This document shows positions 9,900-21,142 of a stretch of DNA of 64,000 nt, in pieces. This DNA is from Oidiodendron maius Zn (Eukaryota > Ascomycota > Leotiomycetes > Myxotrichaceae): assembly GCA_000827325.1 (NCBI GenBank), contig KN832885.1:964501-1028500 (forward strand), read 5' to 3'. Numbering within the stretch: the first letter of the stretch is position 1; each line of letters starts with the position of its first letter. The position numbers were made by a program, and so were the translations under genes. Below the pieces are notes generated by a model. The model did not search any database and was not told the origin of the DNA. It saw nothing but the letters and a program-made list of their open reading frames with translations.

Positions 9900-12639
9900 A
9901 TGGAGCTTCTGCTCCCGGTCGCCATTTCCAAACATCTCTACCTCACACGATGGCTCGTGCGAAAGCATGTCTTTCGCGCTGCAGTCATCCTGGTCGTAGT
10001 ATGTCTGTATTTCACGAGCCTAAATCCCTGGCGATGGGCACCCGAAGTTGTCATCGGTCCATATGAGGGCGTGTCAAATGATTTCCCTTACGTGAACATG
10101 TTTATCGGAACTAAGAAGGGAGGAAAGCTGCCCTCGTTCATAAATCTCAAGAGACTTGCTAACGGATAGCCAATAGGCCATGCATTTCCGGGAGCATCCT
10201 TACCTTATGGTAGACATAATTTGCTTTTTTGGATAAAGAATCACTCTAACTGAAATAGGTATGGCAAAAGCCTCTGCAGACTGTATAGGCGAAGCGCATG
10301 GGGGGTTTTCATCTGATGGAAGTGATGTTTCCGGGTTCAGTCACATGGTATGTTTCTCGTCTGGATTCCGGTCTCTGGAAGCTTATCATCAATTCTACCA
10401 TTTAGCATGACTCTGGAACTGGTGGCGTAAGCTTCTCTCTTCATTTACATCACGGATATCCTATTGACTAAGGTAGACTATATCTCTTGGGAACTTTCCG
10501 CTATTTCCACAGTACTGTCCTAATAATAATATGACCGAGTGCAAATTCGACAAAACCCAGCGCCGTGTACCTAGAGGGGATTATGACGCATCCCCAGGCT
10601 ATTTCGACATTACTCTTGCCGATGGCATCAGAGGCGAAGCAACGGTAACGGCACACACAGCTATCTATCGATTTACCTTTCCCGAGAATATTACTTTCGG
10701 TGGTACTGCTGACAATCCTGTTGTAACTATTGACCTCAATGACCTGGGTGGCACACGCACTGGTGAATCTGGCTTAGTGGTAGATCCTCAAACTGGAAGA
10801 GTTTATGGCAACGGTACTTTTCGACCAAGTTTCGGCACCGGTACATACAACTTGCACTTCTGTACAGACTTTAGAGGTGGCCAGATCCAGGATACCGGTA
10901 TCTGGAATGCGTCAGGCCCCTTCAGCGGTGATGAAAATTTAAGTTTTAACGGTTATAACCCTGGCGGGGCATTCACACGATTTGAGCCATCCAACACCGA
11001 TACCACTATCCTGGTTCGCGTGGGCTTAAGTTTTATCAGCTCAAATCAGGCTTGCCGGAATGCTGAATCGGAGATACCTGAATTTGAATTTGACTGGGTC
11101 AGACGAGCCGCTGAGGCTGAGTGGCAAAAAAAGTTTAGCGTGGTGACCATTGACTCGGAGGGAGTAGATACGGATTTGACCACCATTTTTTGGAGTGGCT
11201 TCTACCGAACTATGTTGAGTCCGCAAGACTACACAAACGAAAATCCTTTATGGACGTCGAGGGAGCCGTACTTTGATAGTTTCTACTGCATCTGGGATTC
11301 ATTCAGGTCTCAGCACCCATTTCTGACATTGGTTGATCCTGTGGAGCAGGCGAGGATGGTGAGGGCTCTGATTGATATTTACAAGCATGAAGGCAAGCTG
11401 CCAGATTGTCGCATGAGTCTTTGCAAAGGACGAACACAAGGCGGATCAAATGCCGACGTGGTTCTTGCTGATGCTTATGTTAAGAATTTAGGCGGCGGTA
11501 TTAACTGGCATCTGGCATATGAGGCAGTTATCTCCGATGCAGAAGAGGAGCCAAAAATGTGGGACTTTACTGGTCGAGGTGGTCTAGACAGCTGGAAGAC
11601 CTTGAACTTCATCCCGGTCAATGACGTCGACACCAAAGGCTATGGCCTCCAAACACGAAGCATATCTAGAACCGTTGAGTTTGCATATAATGACTTCTGT
11701 ATTGCGGAGATGGCGGAGAGACTCGGTCACATGGATGATCGTGAAAAGTATCTCTCAAGGGCTGGAAACTGGCGAAATTTGTTTAAGGAAGATCAGAACT
11801 CTTCCATAAATGACGTGGACACTGGCTTCCGAGGATTTTTACAACCGCGGTATGCTGCTTCATAGCTTCTATTTCGATGGCACTAACTGCTTCTATACAG
11901 CAAGGCAGATTTAACCTGGGACTTTCAAGACCCTGCGCGATGCTCACCTCTGTACATGATGGATTCGTGCTATCTTGATGGAGGAGGTGGGGAGACTTAT
12001 GAAGGCTCATGTTGGCTTTACACATTTTTCGTGCCGCACGATATGGCGTCCTTAGTCGATGCCCTCGGCGGCCCATCGCGATTCACCGAGCGACTTGACT
12101 TCCTTCACCACAGCGGCCTTCTATATATGGGCGATGAGCAAGCCTTCTTGACCGTTTTCCTTTACCACTACGCTGGCCGTCCTGCAATTAGCGCAGAACG
12201 CGCACACTTCTACATTCCCAGCCAGTTTAACAACACTGACGCGGGAATCCCGGGTAATGATGACTCCGGTGCTATGGGTTCTTTCATCACGCTCACGATG
12301 ATGGGAATATTTCCTAATCCAGGGCAGGATGTCTATTTCATAACACCACCATTTTTTGAAAGCGTTAGCATTGTAAATGAGCAAACAGGGAAGACTGCCA
12401 CGATCAAAAACATCAATTTTGATCCAGAATATAAGAACGTGTATATACAGGAAGCCACAAGAGATGGGAAGCCATGGACGAAAAATTGGATTGATCATAG
12501 TTTTTTTGCGGAGGGTGGGATTTTAGAATTGACGCTTGGACTGTTGGAGAGCGATTGGGGGACGAGGGAAGAAGATCTTCCGCCAAGCATGAGTGCTATG
12601 TACAACAACGAGGCTGAGAATAGTACAGAACCTATCTAG
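9900..12639 (+). CDS. GH92 alpha-mannosidase, first splice donor mutated
   Basis: The family pattern defines six exons: 9900-10122, 10177-10209, 10259-10347, 10406-10426 (21 nt), 10477-11849 and 11901-12639. They give 825 residues. A signal anchor (about residues 20-43) precedes YVNMFIGT. GH92 landmarks are HAFPGASLPYG, HDSGTGG (about 116-122), SFYCIWDSFRSQHPF, GGGGETYEG (candidate acid Glu near 614) and PGNDDSGAMG (catalytic Asp near 700). GH92 enzymes are calcium-dependent exo-alpha-mannosidases of the secretory pathway or exterior. The frame, the branch-like ctaac and the acceptor at 10174-10176 show an intron after 10122, yet its donor reads GA at 10123-10124, not GT. If the intron is retained, the protein stops after 89 residues. 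This may be a rare GA donor, a sequencing error or a recent knock-out. The remaining four introns are normal. Confidence 0.8.
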
Positions 12640-14743
12640 TTAATGTATAAACACCTTCAGATCCGATTTGCATTAAATTACTGCCTACTTTGTATTTATT
12701 GAACCAGTCTGTCCTCGGGTAGCATCCTAATTTCCTCGGATCTTACCTCACAGGCTAACTAAATATAAGGACTGGATAATTCCTTCTCGCACAACAGCAT
12801 CCATGACGATCATTGATGTACATCATGATGAACAAATCTTCCCAGACCCACATTTGTTATTCCGAAACGGTAGTTGGGAAGCCGACGGAAGACGGTGTAA
12901 ATCTTAATTTGATAACGTGTCGGTTTTGAAAAAGTGATAAGATCGTGCCCTGGATTTAGTACGTGCCAAATATCTTACTCTAAAGGAGTGAGCCGAACTT
13001 CGCACACTATAGCCTGGCCCATGCAAAGCCCTATCTAGCACTTGCGGCGGTGATCAGGCGGCTCACAATTGAATTGTACAGTACAGATATCGCTGACACC
13101 GACTTGGTGCACGATTTCTTCCACCATCGCCAAATCTGAGTTCCCAGGCCTTGAGAATGAAAGCCGCATTGGTAGACTCTCGCATCGGTAGTCTCTAAAT
13201 AATGACTATGGCCTTATAAACTGCTGCAGTCATGGAGCAGAGGTGTATAGCTTACAGCAGGATGTAGGAAGTTTAACGTGGTGCTGCCTAGTATTTCGAT
13301 CTCGCCCAAAGAGCTTATGACTCTGGAAATGCAAAGTTATTGAATGAAAAGCTTCGGCAACGTCGCCTAGTAGACTACACTTTACGTGTTGGAGTGGTAG
13401 TTCTGCACAAGCAATGGCGAACAAAAGCGATTTTTCAGTGCCATATTCTCAGCGTGCTCTAGCAGCACCATCTGATAAATCACCGAGCCCTGGGGCATTG
13501 GTATAAGCTGTCAGACTCATCCTTTAGAATGTAGATCGGCGCAAGGAAATACCGGGAAGAGCATGCTGCAGTAAGCGCACGTTAATCTTTACAAACCAGA
13601 TTGGCGCCTAAGATAATAATACAATGCGAGCATAAATAAGCTCGTAGAATACTAAACCCGGAAGAGCGGATTTAAGTTTAATGACGAGTCGGGTTTTCGG
13701 CCGATGGCCGACAAATTGTGTCGCCAAGCTTATTCTCTCCCGCCCCTAAATAAATGTAACAGGTGGGTCTACAGAGCACAGACATTCTACCATACAAAAC
13801 TCCCCGGCCAAGAGGGCCCACTATTACATTTATTTAGGGGAGGGATAGTATTAGCATACTGGTGCCAAGAACTACGCGCTCCGTAGAGTCCAACCCGCTG
13901 TCCTTGATCGGAGATGATCTGTGCCCTCTACCCCTGAGTGGGTTTGCGGGCAGGGCAAACAAACACGGCCTGACTAACCCGTTTTATCGTGGAAAAGAAC
14001 TGTAGCTGTTACTTAGATTGACCGGAAAGTACTTCGAGATGCGTGACTTGGATTTTTGGTCCGATTAATTGGCTTCAAAGAGCAAACTGGTATAATATCA
14101 AATCCTGTAGGTGACAGGAAGGATTGTTTCGCACTCCTGCAGCTCCGGGGCAGCCAGTTCAGCTGTAGTATATCTAACGTCAAGAGTGCCGCCGAGAGTA
14201 AAATCCTCACGTCAACCTCAAACAAGGCTCCTCTCATCCTACATGTCCGTACGGAGTTGCGAGACAGCTTCAATTGGCCGTTATTACGGCTGGACAAAGT
14301 GAAGCTAAACACGTGGCTCCACCTGCGACTTATACGTGATATTGGCGAAACAATGTCCAAAATACGTCGTTAATGAGCCGCTTCGTTGGTAGGTTGCTCC
14401 TGCCTAAATCGATTTGATTGATTTTGTGGGTCCATTCTCTCATCTCAATTTGATGAACTCCTTAAGGCTGTGCAGGGTTAGCGATGATGAGCTGACAGCT
14501 TATGGTCTGACTGTGCTCCTTCAGGACCTGGAGGAACACCAATGCCTTACTACGGAACGGAGCCAATTGCTTTGTAATTATGACTAAAAAGCACGGTTGG
14601 ACTTTTGCGCTTTTGCGGACATGTTGCTTGTTGTTGTCTTCGGTGCCTCTCCTTATATTCCGCCTTGATTTCTACAGAGCGAGAGTTGGGGACGGCAGCC
14701 ATACAATTAACTGCTTGCAAATTATTTCTTAATCATCTTCGAT
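12640..14743. other. 2.1 kb intergenic with a palindromic element
   Basis: No gene is supported. Overlapping frames on both strands at 14013-14373 (115 and 105 codons) show no domain and cannot both be real. A MITE-like inverted repeat lies at 13736-13847. The right end carries the laccase promoter. Confidence 0.55.
13736..13847. repeat. short element with ~31-bp imperfect terminal inverted repeats
   Basis: The left arm (13736-13766) and the reverse complement of the right arm (13817-13847) match at nearly every position. Both share the core cccctaaataaatgta, and about 50 bases lie between them. The size and structure resemble a miniature inverted-repeat transposable element. No clear target-site duplication is seen beyond a possible TA/TATT, so the class is unknown. 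Confidence 0.6.
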
Positions 14744-16932
14744 ATGTTTTCTTTATCGAGAGTTATTCTTCTCGGAACCATAGCGACGGCTTGGGCTAGA
14801 GCACCTCTTTTGTCTCGTGAATCCGACAACTCGTTACTAGTCAGAGGGTTGGGAGAGTACCTGGGTAATAACGGCAGTCCTCAATGGGGGGGTAATAAAC
14901 CATGGGGGTCTAGGACTTGCTCTGATGACCCAAAGGATGTTCCATACACTGGTAAATTTTTATCGGCCTCAAACGCGTGATGTCTTGCTGAAGGAACGGA
15001 AATTTATAGGTATCACTCGTTACTACCATTTCGACATCGGCTACATCACCATGGCTCCAGATGGTGTTACGAAGAATATGATTGTTGTTAATGGCCAATT
15101 TCCCGGGTAATAATTGTTTCCCAAATCTAGAGAACAATTTCTAATGATATCCTGTGCAGGCCAACCATCGAAGCCAATTGGGGCGACTGGATTGAGGTCG
15201 AAGTCCAGAATAACTTAGACGAAGGGACTGCTTTCCACTGGTAGGAATTGACTCCCAAAATTCTAACGCTTTGAGGTTTAAGATTTAATATAGGCACGGT
15301 CTATTCCAGCAACAAACCCCATGGGCGGACGGCGTGCCGGGGGTATCGCAGTGTCCAATTGCTCCAGGGCAGAAGCTAACGTACCGCTTTCAAGCAAACG
15401 GTTATGGCACTTCATGGTATCATAGCCATTATAGCGCTCAATATAGCATGGGTATGTTATACTATACTCTGAGTCAAGAGGCTTGCTAACTATGTAAGGT
15501 CCATTTGGCCCTATTGTTATTCACGGGCCGCAGAGCAGCAACAAATATGATACTGACCTTGGCCCGGTTTTGCTAGCTGATTGGTACCACAAGTGAGTAC
15601 CGGAGAATAAATAAGAGGACTAGATCTAACAGCTATCCAGAGACTACCATGATCTTGTTAAATCGGTCATTGGCACGGATCCAGCTACCGTAATTGGCAC
15701 CACTGTATCCGACAATATCCTCATCAATGGCAAGAATTCCTTCAACTGCTCTCTCGCACTCGTTGGTCAGAAATGCTCTCCAAATGCTCCACTGAGCGAG
15801 TTCAACTTTAATACTGGCAAGACACATCTTTTGCGAATTGTAAACGGCGGCTCAGACGGGTAATGCCCCACTTCGACCAGGAAATTGGTATCCTTCTAAC
15901 AATAATTACTAGGACCCTCTACTTTAGCATTGATGATCACGAGCTGGAAGTGATTGCCCTAGATTTCGTACCTCTAACACCATATACGACAACGGTCATA
16001 GCTCTGGGTGTTGGTCAGCGTATGGATGTTCTAGTGAAAGGTACTGGCAAGTCAACGGCATCATATTATATGAGAGCCCGTAATAGCCAGGGACCAGGCT
16101 GCGACCAATCATTCGCCCCACCGCCAGCTAATTTTGCTCTTGGTATTGTCCGCTACCAGAACGCGCATTCAGGACAACTACCTGACTCAACTGCGTCGTC
16201 ATTTATCGATACTTGTGCAGATGCACCCATTACCTTGGGGAGGCCATATCGATCTCAGCCTGTTGTGACCGAAGATGTACACACAGTTAATATCGATATC
16301 GTCGCTGCGGCGAACGCAAGCGGGACCCTCCTATGGTTTGAAAATAATAGCACGTTCTTCACTAATTTTAATGATCCCGTCCTCAGGGACGTAGCAGCGG
16401 GGCAAAAGAGTTTCCCAAGCAAGTATAATGTTTACGATACTGGAAATGCAAAGAATGTGAGATTCGTCATTGTTAACAATTCGCCGGCAATGCACCCAAT
16501 ACACATGCATGGTTAGTATACAGTTCAAGTTTTCCAGCCGCATATTTATATTGTCGGCAACTCAAATCTAACATAACTGCAGGACATACATACCAAGTCC
16601 TTGCCAACGTTCCTAATATTACTTGGGATGGACAAATCACTAATCCTTCAAACCCGCTACGCCGTGATACGCAAATTGTTGGCCCCAATTCAACCATCGT
16701 TCTCCAAATCGAATCCACAAATGCAGGCGTCTGGCCCATTCACTGTCACATTGCTTGGCACGTCTCTGCTGGATTATTCGTACAATTCATCGAGCAGCGG
16801 GATAGCATCAAGAATTTACACCCAGGGAACCAGATCGACGGCAACTGCCAGGCGTGGGATAACTGGTCGAAGACTCATACCGTTTTCCAAATTGACTCCG
16901 GATTGAGGAGGATGATGGTTAGAAGTGGATAG
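14744..16932 (+). CDS. laccase (ascomycete multicopper oxidase)
   Basis: Eight exons (14744-14951, 15010-15106, 15160-15240, 15294-15451, 15499-15592, 15641-15859, 15913-16511, 16583-16932) join to 601 residues with GT..AG introns of 47-71 nt. A signal peptide (ending about TAWA) and a propeptide precede the mature enzyme. The four copper-binding segments are intact: HWHG (128-131), YHSHY (H172, H174), HPIHMHGH (480-487) and HCHIAWH (539-545) with its type-1 Cys. The chain ends [12 protein letters not shown]. Ascomycete laccases are cut after DSGL to leave a C-terminal plug, and that site is present with an eight-residue tail. The enzyme oxidises phenols, melanin precursors or lignin-like aromatics outside the cell. 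In the sixth intron the acceptor at 15912 was chosen because it restores [10 protein letters not shown], as in related enzymes. No defect was found. Confidence 0.93.
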
Positions 16933-18561
16933 GCATAGAAATCCGCCACCAGCCATCACTTCTATCTTTCTTGACGACTGCCTTTAATTCACTGTGGAGT
17001 GGTTTAGATTAATTGTACAGACTAATATGTTACTTGGTTCCGTCACCAATTAGTTTAAAATCCTCAATATTGACTCAGAAATAGTTCTGTTTAATACATT
17101 CCATGACAAGAAATTGACACATACTGGAACCAGCTAAATAACTTGGCCATTTGGTTGTACTAGCGATGTCTCCACATGCGGCTTGGAATATAGTCCTACT
17201 ACATGTTTACAAGAAGGTATCGAACTTCGCTCATCGTCCTGCTGTAGTAATGTCTCTCCCTGCATCGAGACGCACTGTGTCACGAGACAGACTTATAGTT
17301 TTGAACTCACAAATTTTTGGTTAGCAGGTGTATGAAATTTGTTATTAATATGTTACTTTCTTTAGCTATTTCTCCCTAAGATAGCCACTTAGTAATAAGA
17401 AAAAGACTTTTAACGTCTGTCCCTGTGTGCCGAAACGCACCCCGTAACGGAACAAAATGTAGGTACTTCAAGTTCAAGCGATTGAAAATCTGTGAATACA
17501 TTAAATTTTCTATTCATTTTCGTTTCAGTACATTATATACCTCCCCCAAACACTCCTAACCTACTAGTTCCGAAAAATATTATTGTGTCGTCGCTGCCCC
17601 CTTAAATTTATGGAGAGCCCCCTTTTACCCTATAATAGGACCCCTCGACTTATAACACTACTATCAAATTTTTTTCTCTATTTTAATATATAAAATAATT
17701 AAATATAGATATGTAGGTTCTATAATAACACAAAAATGCTATTACCACTTTTATAGCGGCCAAGGCATACCGTATTATATAACGTCGCCATATAGGCTGA
17801 TACCTCCTCCAATCAAGCAAGCAAGGACTAGTAATCTTGGTAAAAATAATTATACTTACTGCATTAATAACGTAATACCTGTAGCCGCTAATCTGTGAAA
17901 TACAATGCGTATAGCTGGGTTAGGGCGGATCTTACCGGAAATTCCGTTCCCGACATCCTCTAACAGGCAAAACGTGGCAGCCAGCCCACTTTCAGCTTCA
18001 CACTACCCACTGTTGGCTTTATACTACTGGCTTTTCATTTCCAGCTTTTCACTTCTGGCTTTTCCCTCAAACTGTTTATACTCTACTTGAAACGATAAAC
18101 AGCTTCAATGTATGATTTAGGCACGCCAATACCTGACTGGCTCTGTCCATGTTAGCCTACCGTGGTGATGGTGTCGTGAACGAGACGACTGAATGGCAGC
18201 GGGGTGGCAACGGCATGCCAGAGGGCACGTGTCTATGGAAGGTTCAAGAAACATGCTATTTATAGCCGATGTCCCTGCGGCGTTCAGCCGAAGGCATTCA
18301 CCAGATTTACTTGGGTGCTCGCCGGCGGCTCACACGAAGCCTTCGAAATCCATTTTCAATACAGTAACTTACAGCAAAAGGCGAAATAGGTGTCACTGGA
18401 TTTTTAGTTAACTTTTTTAAGAGCTGCGGGTTTGGCACGTGCTTATGTGGCTTTGCAGGCTACACTTTGTAACCGGGAGGTACATAAAGGACCAACGCCT
18501 GACAATTCACGTTCACCTGGTCTTTGCCCTCATCAGCATCTTTCCATCTTTGCCCGACCTA
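16933..18561. other. 1.6 kb AT-rich intergenic
   Basis: No gene is supported. Bases 17560-17880 are strongly AT-rich. Pyrimidine-rich near-repeats of ctggctttt lie at 18010-18065. Small frames of 60-114 codons have no recognisable content. Confidence 0.55.
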
Positions 18562-19248
18562 TCATCCCAACCAGTCATAATAAGACGGCTTAGCTGTACC
18601 AACACAGCTAAACTTGAACGCCGGCTGAAACCCGGGCCAGTCCATGCTGAAGCCGGAGATGACAATGAGGCCCGTGATAACCGCTGTCGGCCACACAAAC
18701 AAAATTTCCTTACGGCCACTTTCAAACCGCTGCAGCCATGTACGCGTGACAAAATGGGCCTGGGTCCTTCGAACGTCGTATAGCCAGGCAATACAATTTG
18801 CCATGAGGTACATTCCACAAAAGAACAGGATAGGAGCGATAGAAGCTATAAACAGGACGCAGAGGTTATACCATAGTGATCCAAGCTTCTCAAGAAAAAG
18901 GAAAATGTCGAATATTTCTGCTCCGATAACATGCCAAGCATAAAGGATGGAAAAGAAAAATACGATGCACATGTTGTAGAGAAGGGCGCTGCTGCTAGAA
19001 AGCGAAGTAATCTCCAATGACTCATCTTGTAATTCGCCGAAGCTGTTATAGTAAAAGCTCCGTCGCCACTGCTGGCTCAGCGTGAGCGACTGCAAGACAC
19101 GGCGGGGTGTTGAAGGGTGGCCGGCGGTGGCCAAGATGCTCATAGATTCAATAGTAAACCACGCCGGAAAGTAGATTGTTGCGATGAGCCTTGCGTGGAT
19201 GGCACCGGTTACAACGACGAGCTTGATAACCTGCAGAATCGACACCAT
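18562..19248 (-). CDS. multi-pass membrane protein, 5' end uncertain
   Basis: The Met-initiated frame encodes 228 residues with about four hydrophobic segments: residues 3-30, 88-110, 118-150 and 188-205. The same frame stays open upstream to 19310, where a possible acceptor (aactag) lies, adding WHTRYSTGYECGPSFRALTW before the first Met. A missing upstream exon is therefore likely, but I could not join one in frame. I do not recognise the family. The hydrophobic pattern and long open frame support coding. The plus-strand frames at 18439-18943 are treated as shadows. It lies tail-out next to the AAA-ATPase relic. Confidence 0.45.
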   Translation of the reverse strand: MVSILQVIKLVVVTGAIHARLIATIYFPAWFTIESMSILATAGHPSTPRRVLQSLTLSQQWRRSFYYNSFGELQDESLEITSLSSSSALLYNMCIVFFFSILYAWHVIGAEIFDIFLFLEKLGSLWYNLCVLFIASIAPILFFCGMYLMANCIAWLYDVRRTQAHFVTRTWLQRFESGRKEILFVWPTAVITGLIVISGFSMDWPGFQPAFKFSCVGTAKPSYYDWLG

Positions 19249-19369
19249 CCAAGTTAGGGCGCGAAACGACGGCCCGCACTCGTAGCCAGTGCTGTACCGA
19301 GTATGCCAAGCTAGTTAAGGGTATAACTTGTGTCTATGAGCCGCACCATCAAGGCACCTGGATAAGGTC

Positions 19370-20119
19370 TGCAGTGTCTAAATTAAGACGCATCTTGACC
19401 GTTATTCTAGACGAGAGTAGAAAAGAGAGCTGCTAGACGACATCAAGGACTTCCTTGACCCAGTAACCCAACAGTGGTATTCCGATCGTGACAGTCCTTA
19501 CCGACGGGATTACCTGCTGTACGGACCTCCTGGAACTGGAAAATCGAGCTTGAGCTCGGCCATCGCTGGTCATTGTGGTTTGAATATCTATATCCTTAAC
19601 CTTTCTACCATCAGCGAAGCCATCCTGAAGCGCCTATTCGACAGCCTTCCAAGTCGCTGTATTCTTCTTTTGGAAGACATTGACGCCGTCAGCTCGAATC
19701 GAGACGCTGAAACCGAGGACTCTCACCGAATGAGCAAACTTGGCGGTGTAAAGGTGTCTTTATCCTCTATCTTGAACGTCATCGATGGTGTAGGGTCACA
19801 AGAAGGCCGAATCCTGATCATGACCACCAATCACATCACACGCCTCGACGAAGCAATCATACGACCAGGCCGTGTGGACATTCCTCCACAGCCCCTTATA
19901 TGTTATCATAGAAATCACCAATATAGGAGTATTCTTTCTGGCCCGTTTAGGATGAGCTTTGTCTTCGCCATGGACTCGCAGTCACGCGTAGTCAACACTC
20001 AACCAATGTCCCCTCTTTGCTCAAAATGCCAGTACTTGTCACACCACTGCGCCGAAGCCACGCAGAAGTTTTTGGACGGAAATCAAGAGGGTTTCTGTGA
20101 TCATCATTGTATGTTTTGA
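19370..20119 (+). pseudogene. BCS1-like AAA ATPase relic, frameshifted
   Basis: Translated pieces carry a BCS1-type AAA core. They include TVILDESRKE in one frame and, from about 19428, LLDDIKDFLDP, Walker A GPPGTGKSS, Walker B ILLLEDIDAV, and IMTTNH and RPGRVD (arginine-finger region) in the next frame. The switch near 19421-19432 needs a one-base change, and the upstream frame stops at once (TGC TAG). The only ATG in the core frame (19550) falls inside Walker A, so no working start exists. After RPGRVD the sequence loses family resemblance and ends at 20119. BCS1 proteins are mitochondrial AAA chaperones, and fungi carry many paralogues. The N-terminal BCS1 domain and transmembrane helix are missing. 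I judge this a decayed copy. Confidence 0.75.
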
Positions 20120-21142
20120 ATTAGAGGCTTCCGCTAGAATTGGCTGCATTCGCTGCAGCGTTTCCTCGATTCGGCGAACGTGATGGATTTTGAAGGGTTA
20201 CACTTGAAGCTCAACGGCAGGCAAACCAGCAAAGTCTTAATGGTAGCATTTCGTTCGCTAGTAGGCTTAGAAGTAATTAAGAATATTAAATATATTATTA
20301 TTGTAAAAATACAATTATTAAAAATGATTCTTTCGTCCCTTTATATAAAAAGGGCCCGTCTTCTCTGGCCTTCAGAGCTCCCCTCTCTATCTCCTCTCCT
20401 ATCTTCTCTCGCTCTTACCCAAATTTTCTTACGTGTTGCACCCTTAATATCACAACAGAGAATTTCAAGGGCTCGCCCAAAGGAAGTCGGGATTAAGTCG
20501 CGGGTTTCAATTTCAGGTGCCAAGCTCAAGGTATCTTAGTAATCCATCCTATCTCCAATGTGCTTCCTTTAAATATTAAAGCTCTTTTCATCAGAGCGGG
20601 ACCTAAGCCAAGTCCTCCATCACTGCATCCAGTTATAAATACTCTCTTTCTTCGCGTCATTGTGGGTATGCACGTTCACTTGGATATGGCCTTGGGTTGG
20701 AAGTAATAGAGATGATGGTGAGCCTTGAAGAAACTCTCCAGTTAATTTCTGGTCGTGGGTGAAATCAACACAGTCTGCATGAAAGTATGTTTATTTACTG
20801 CAGCTCTGGGGCATTGTGACTTAGTAAGTGCAGTCAGTGAGTAAGCGGGAGACTCTGTGAGATGATAGACAAATCTATTGGATGACAAGGCGCCGAGTCC
20901 CATAAGGAGTTGCCACCGTCAGGTGAGATATGGGCCAATTAAAACGTTACGCATGACGCCTTGTACTACATAGAATATGCAGCCTTAGCGAATAACGATA
21001 ACCATGCGCATCTGCATTTTCTTGGGCCCCATGAGGTGTAAGATAACGCCAACTCACTTTTTCGACAAATTTCCCATCTCCAATCTGTATCCGACCAAAG
21101 GTTGCGCGCAACCCGACCGCTTCGACTCAGATAATCTGCACC
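20120..21142. other. intergenic, no gene seen
   Basis: This is 1 kb between the AAA relic and the first HET gene. It has an AT-rich patch at 20265-20335 and a pyrimidine-rich tract at 20370-20420. No supported ORF was found. The right part is the HET promoter, with a good start context (caccatgg) at 21139-21146. Confidence 0.55.

Noticed and set aside
14013-14373. Overlapping ORFs of 115 (minus) and 105 (plus) codons
   Set aside because: Neither shows a domain, signal peptide or splice context, and both strands being open together suggests chance.
19306-19400. Upstream exon for the membrane protein beginning MRLNLDTADLIQ
   Set aside because: Joining it at the only GT leads to a stop after 18 codons, and it overlaps the BCS1 relic on the other strand.
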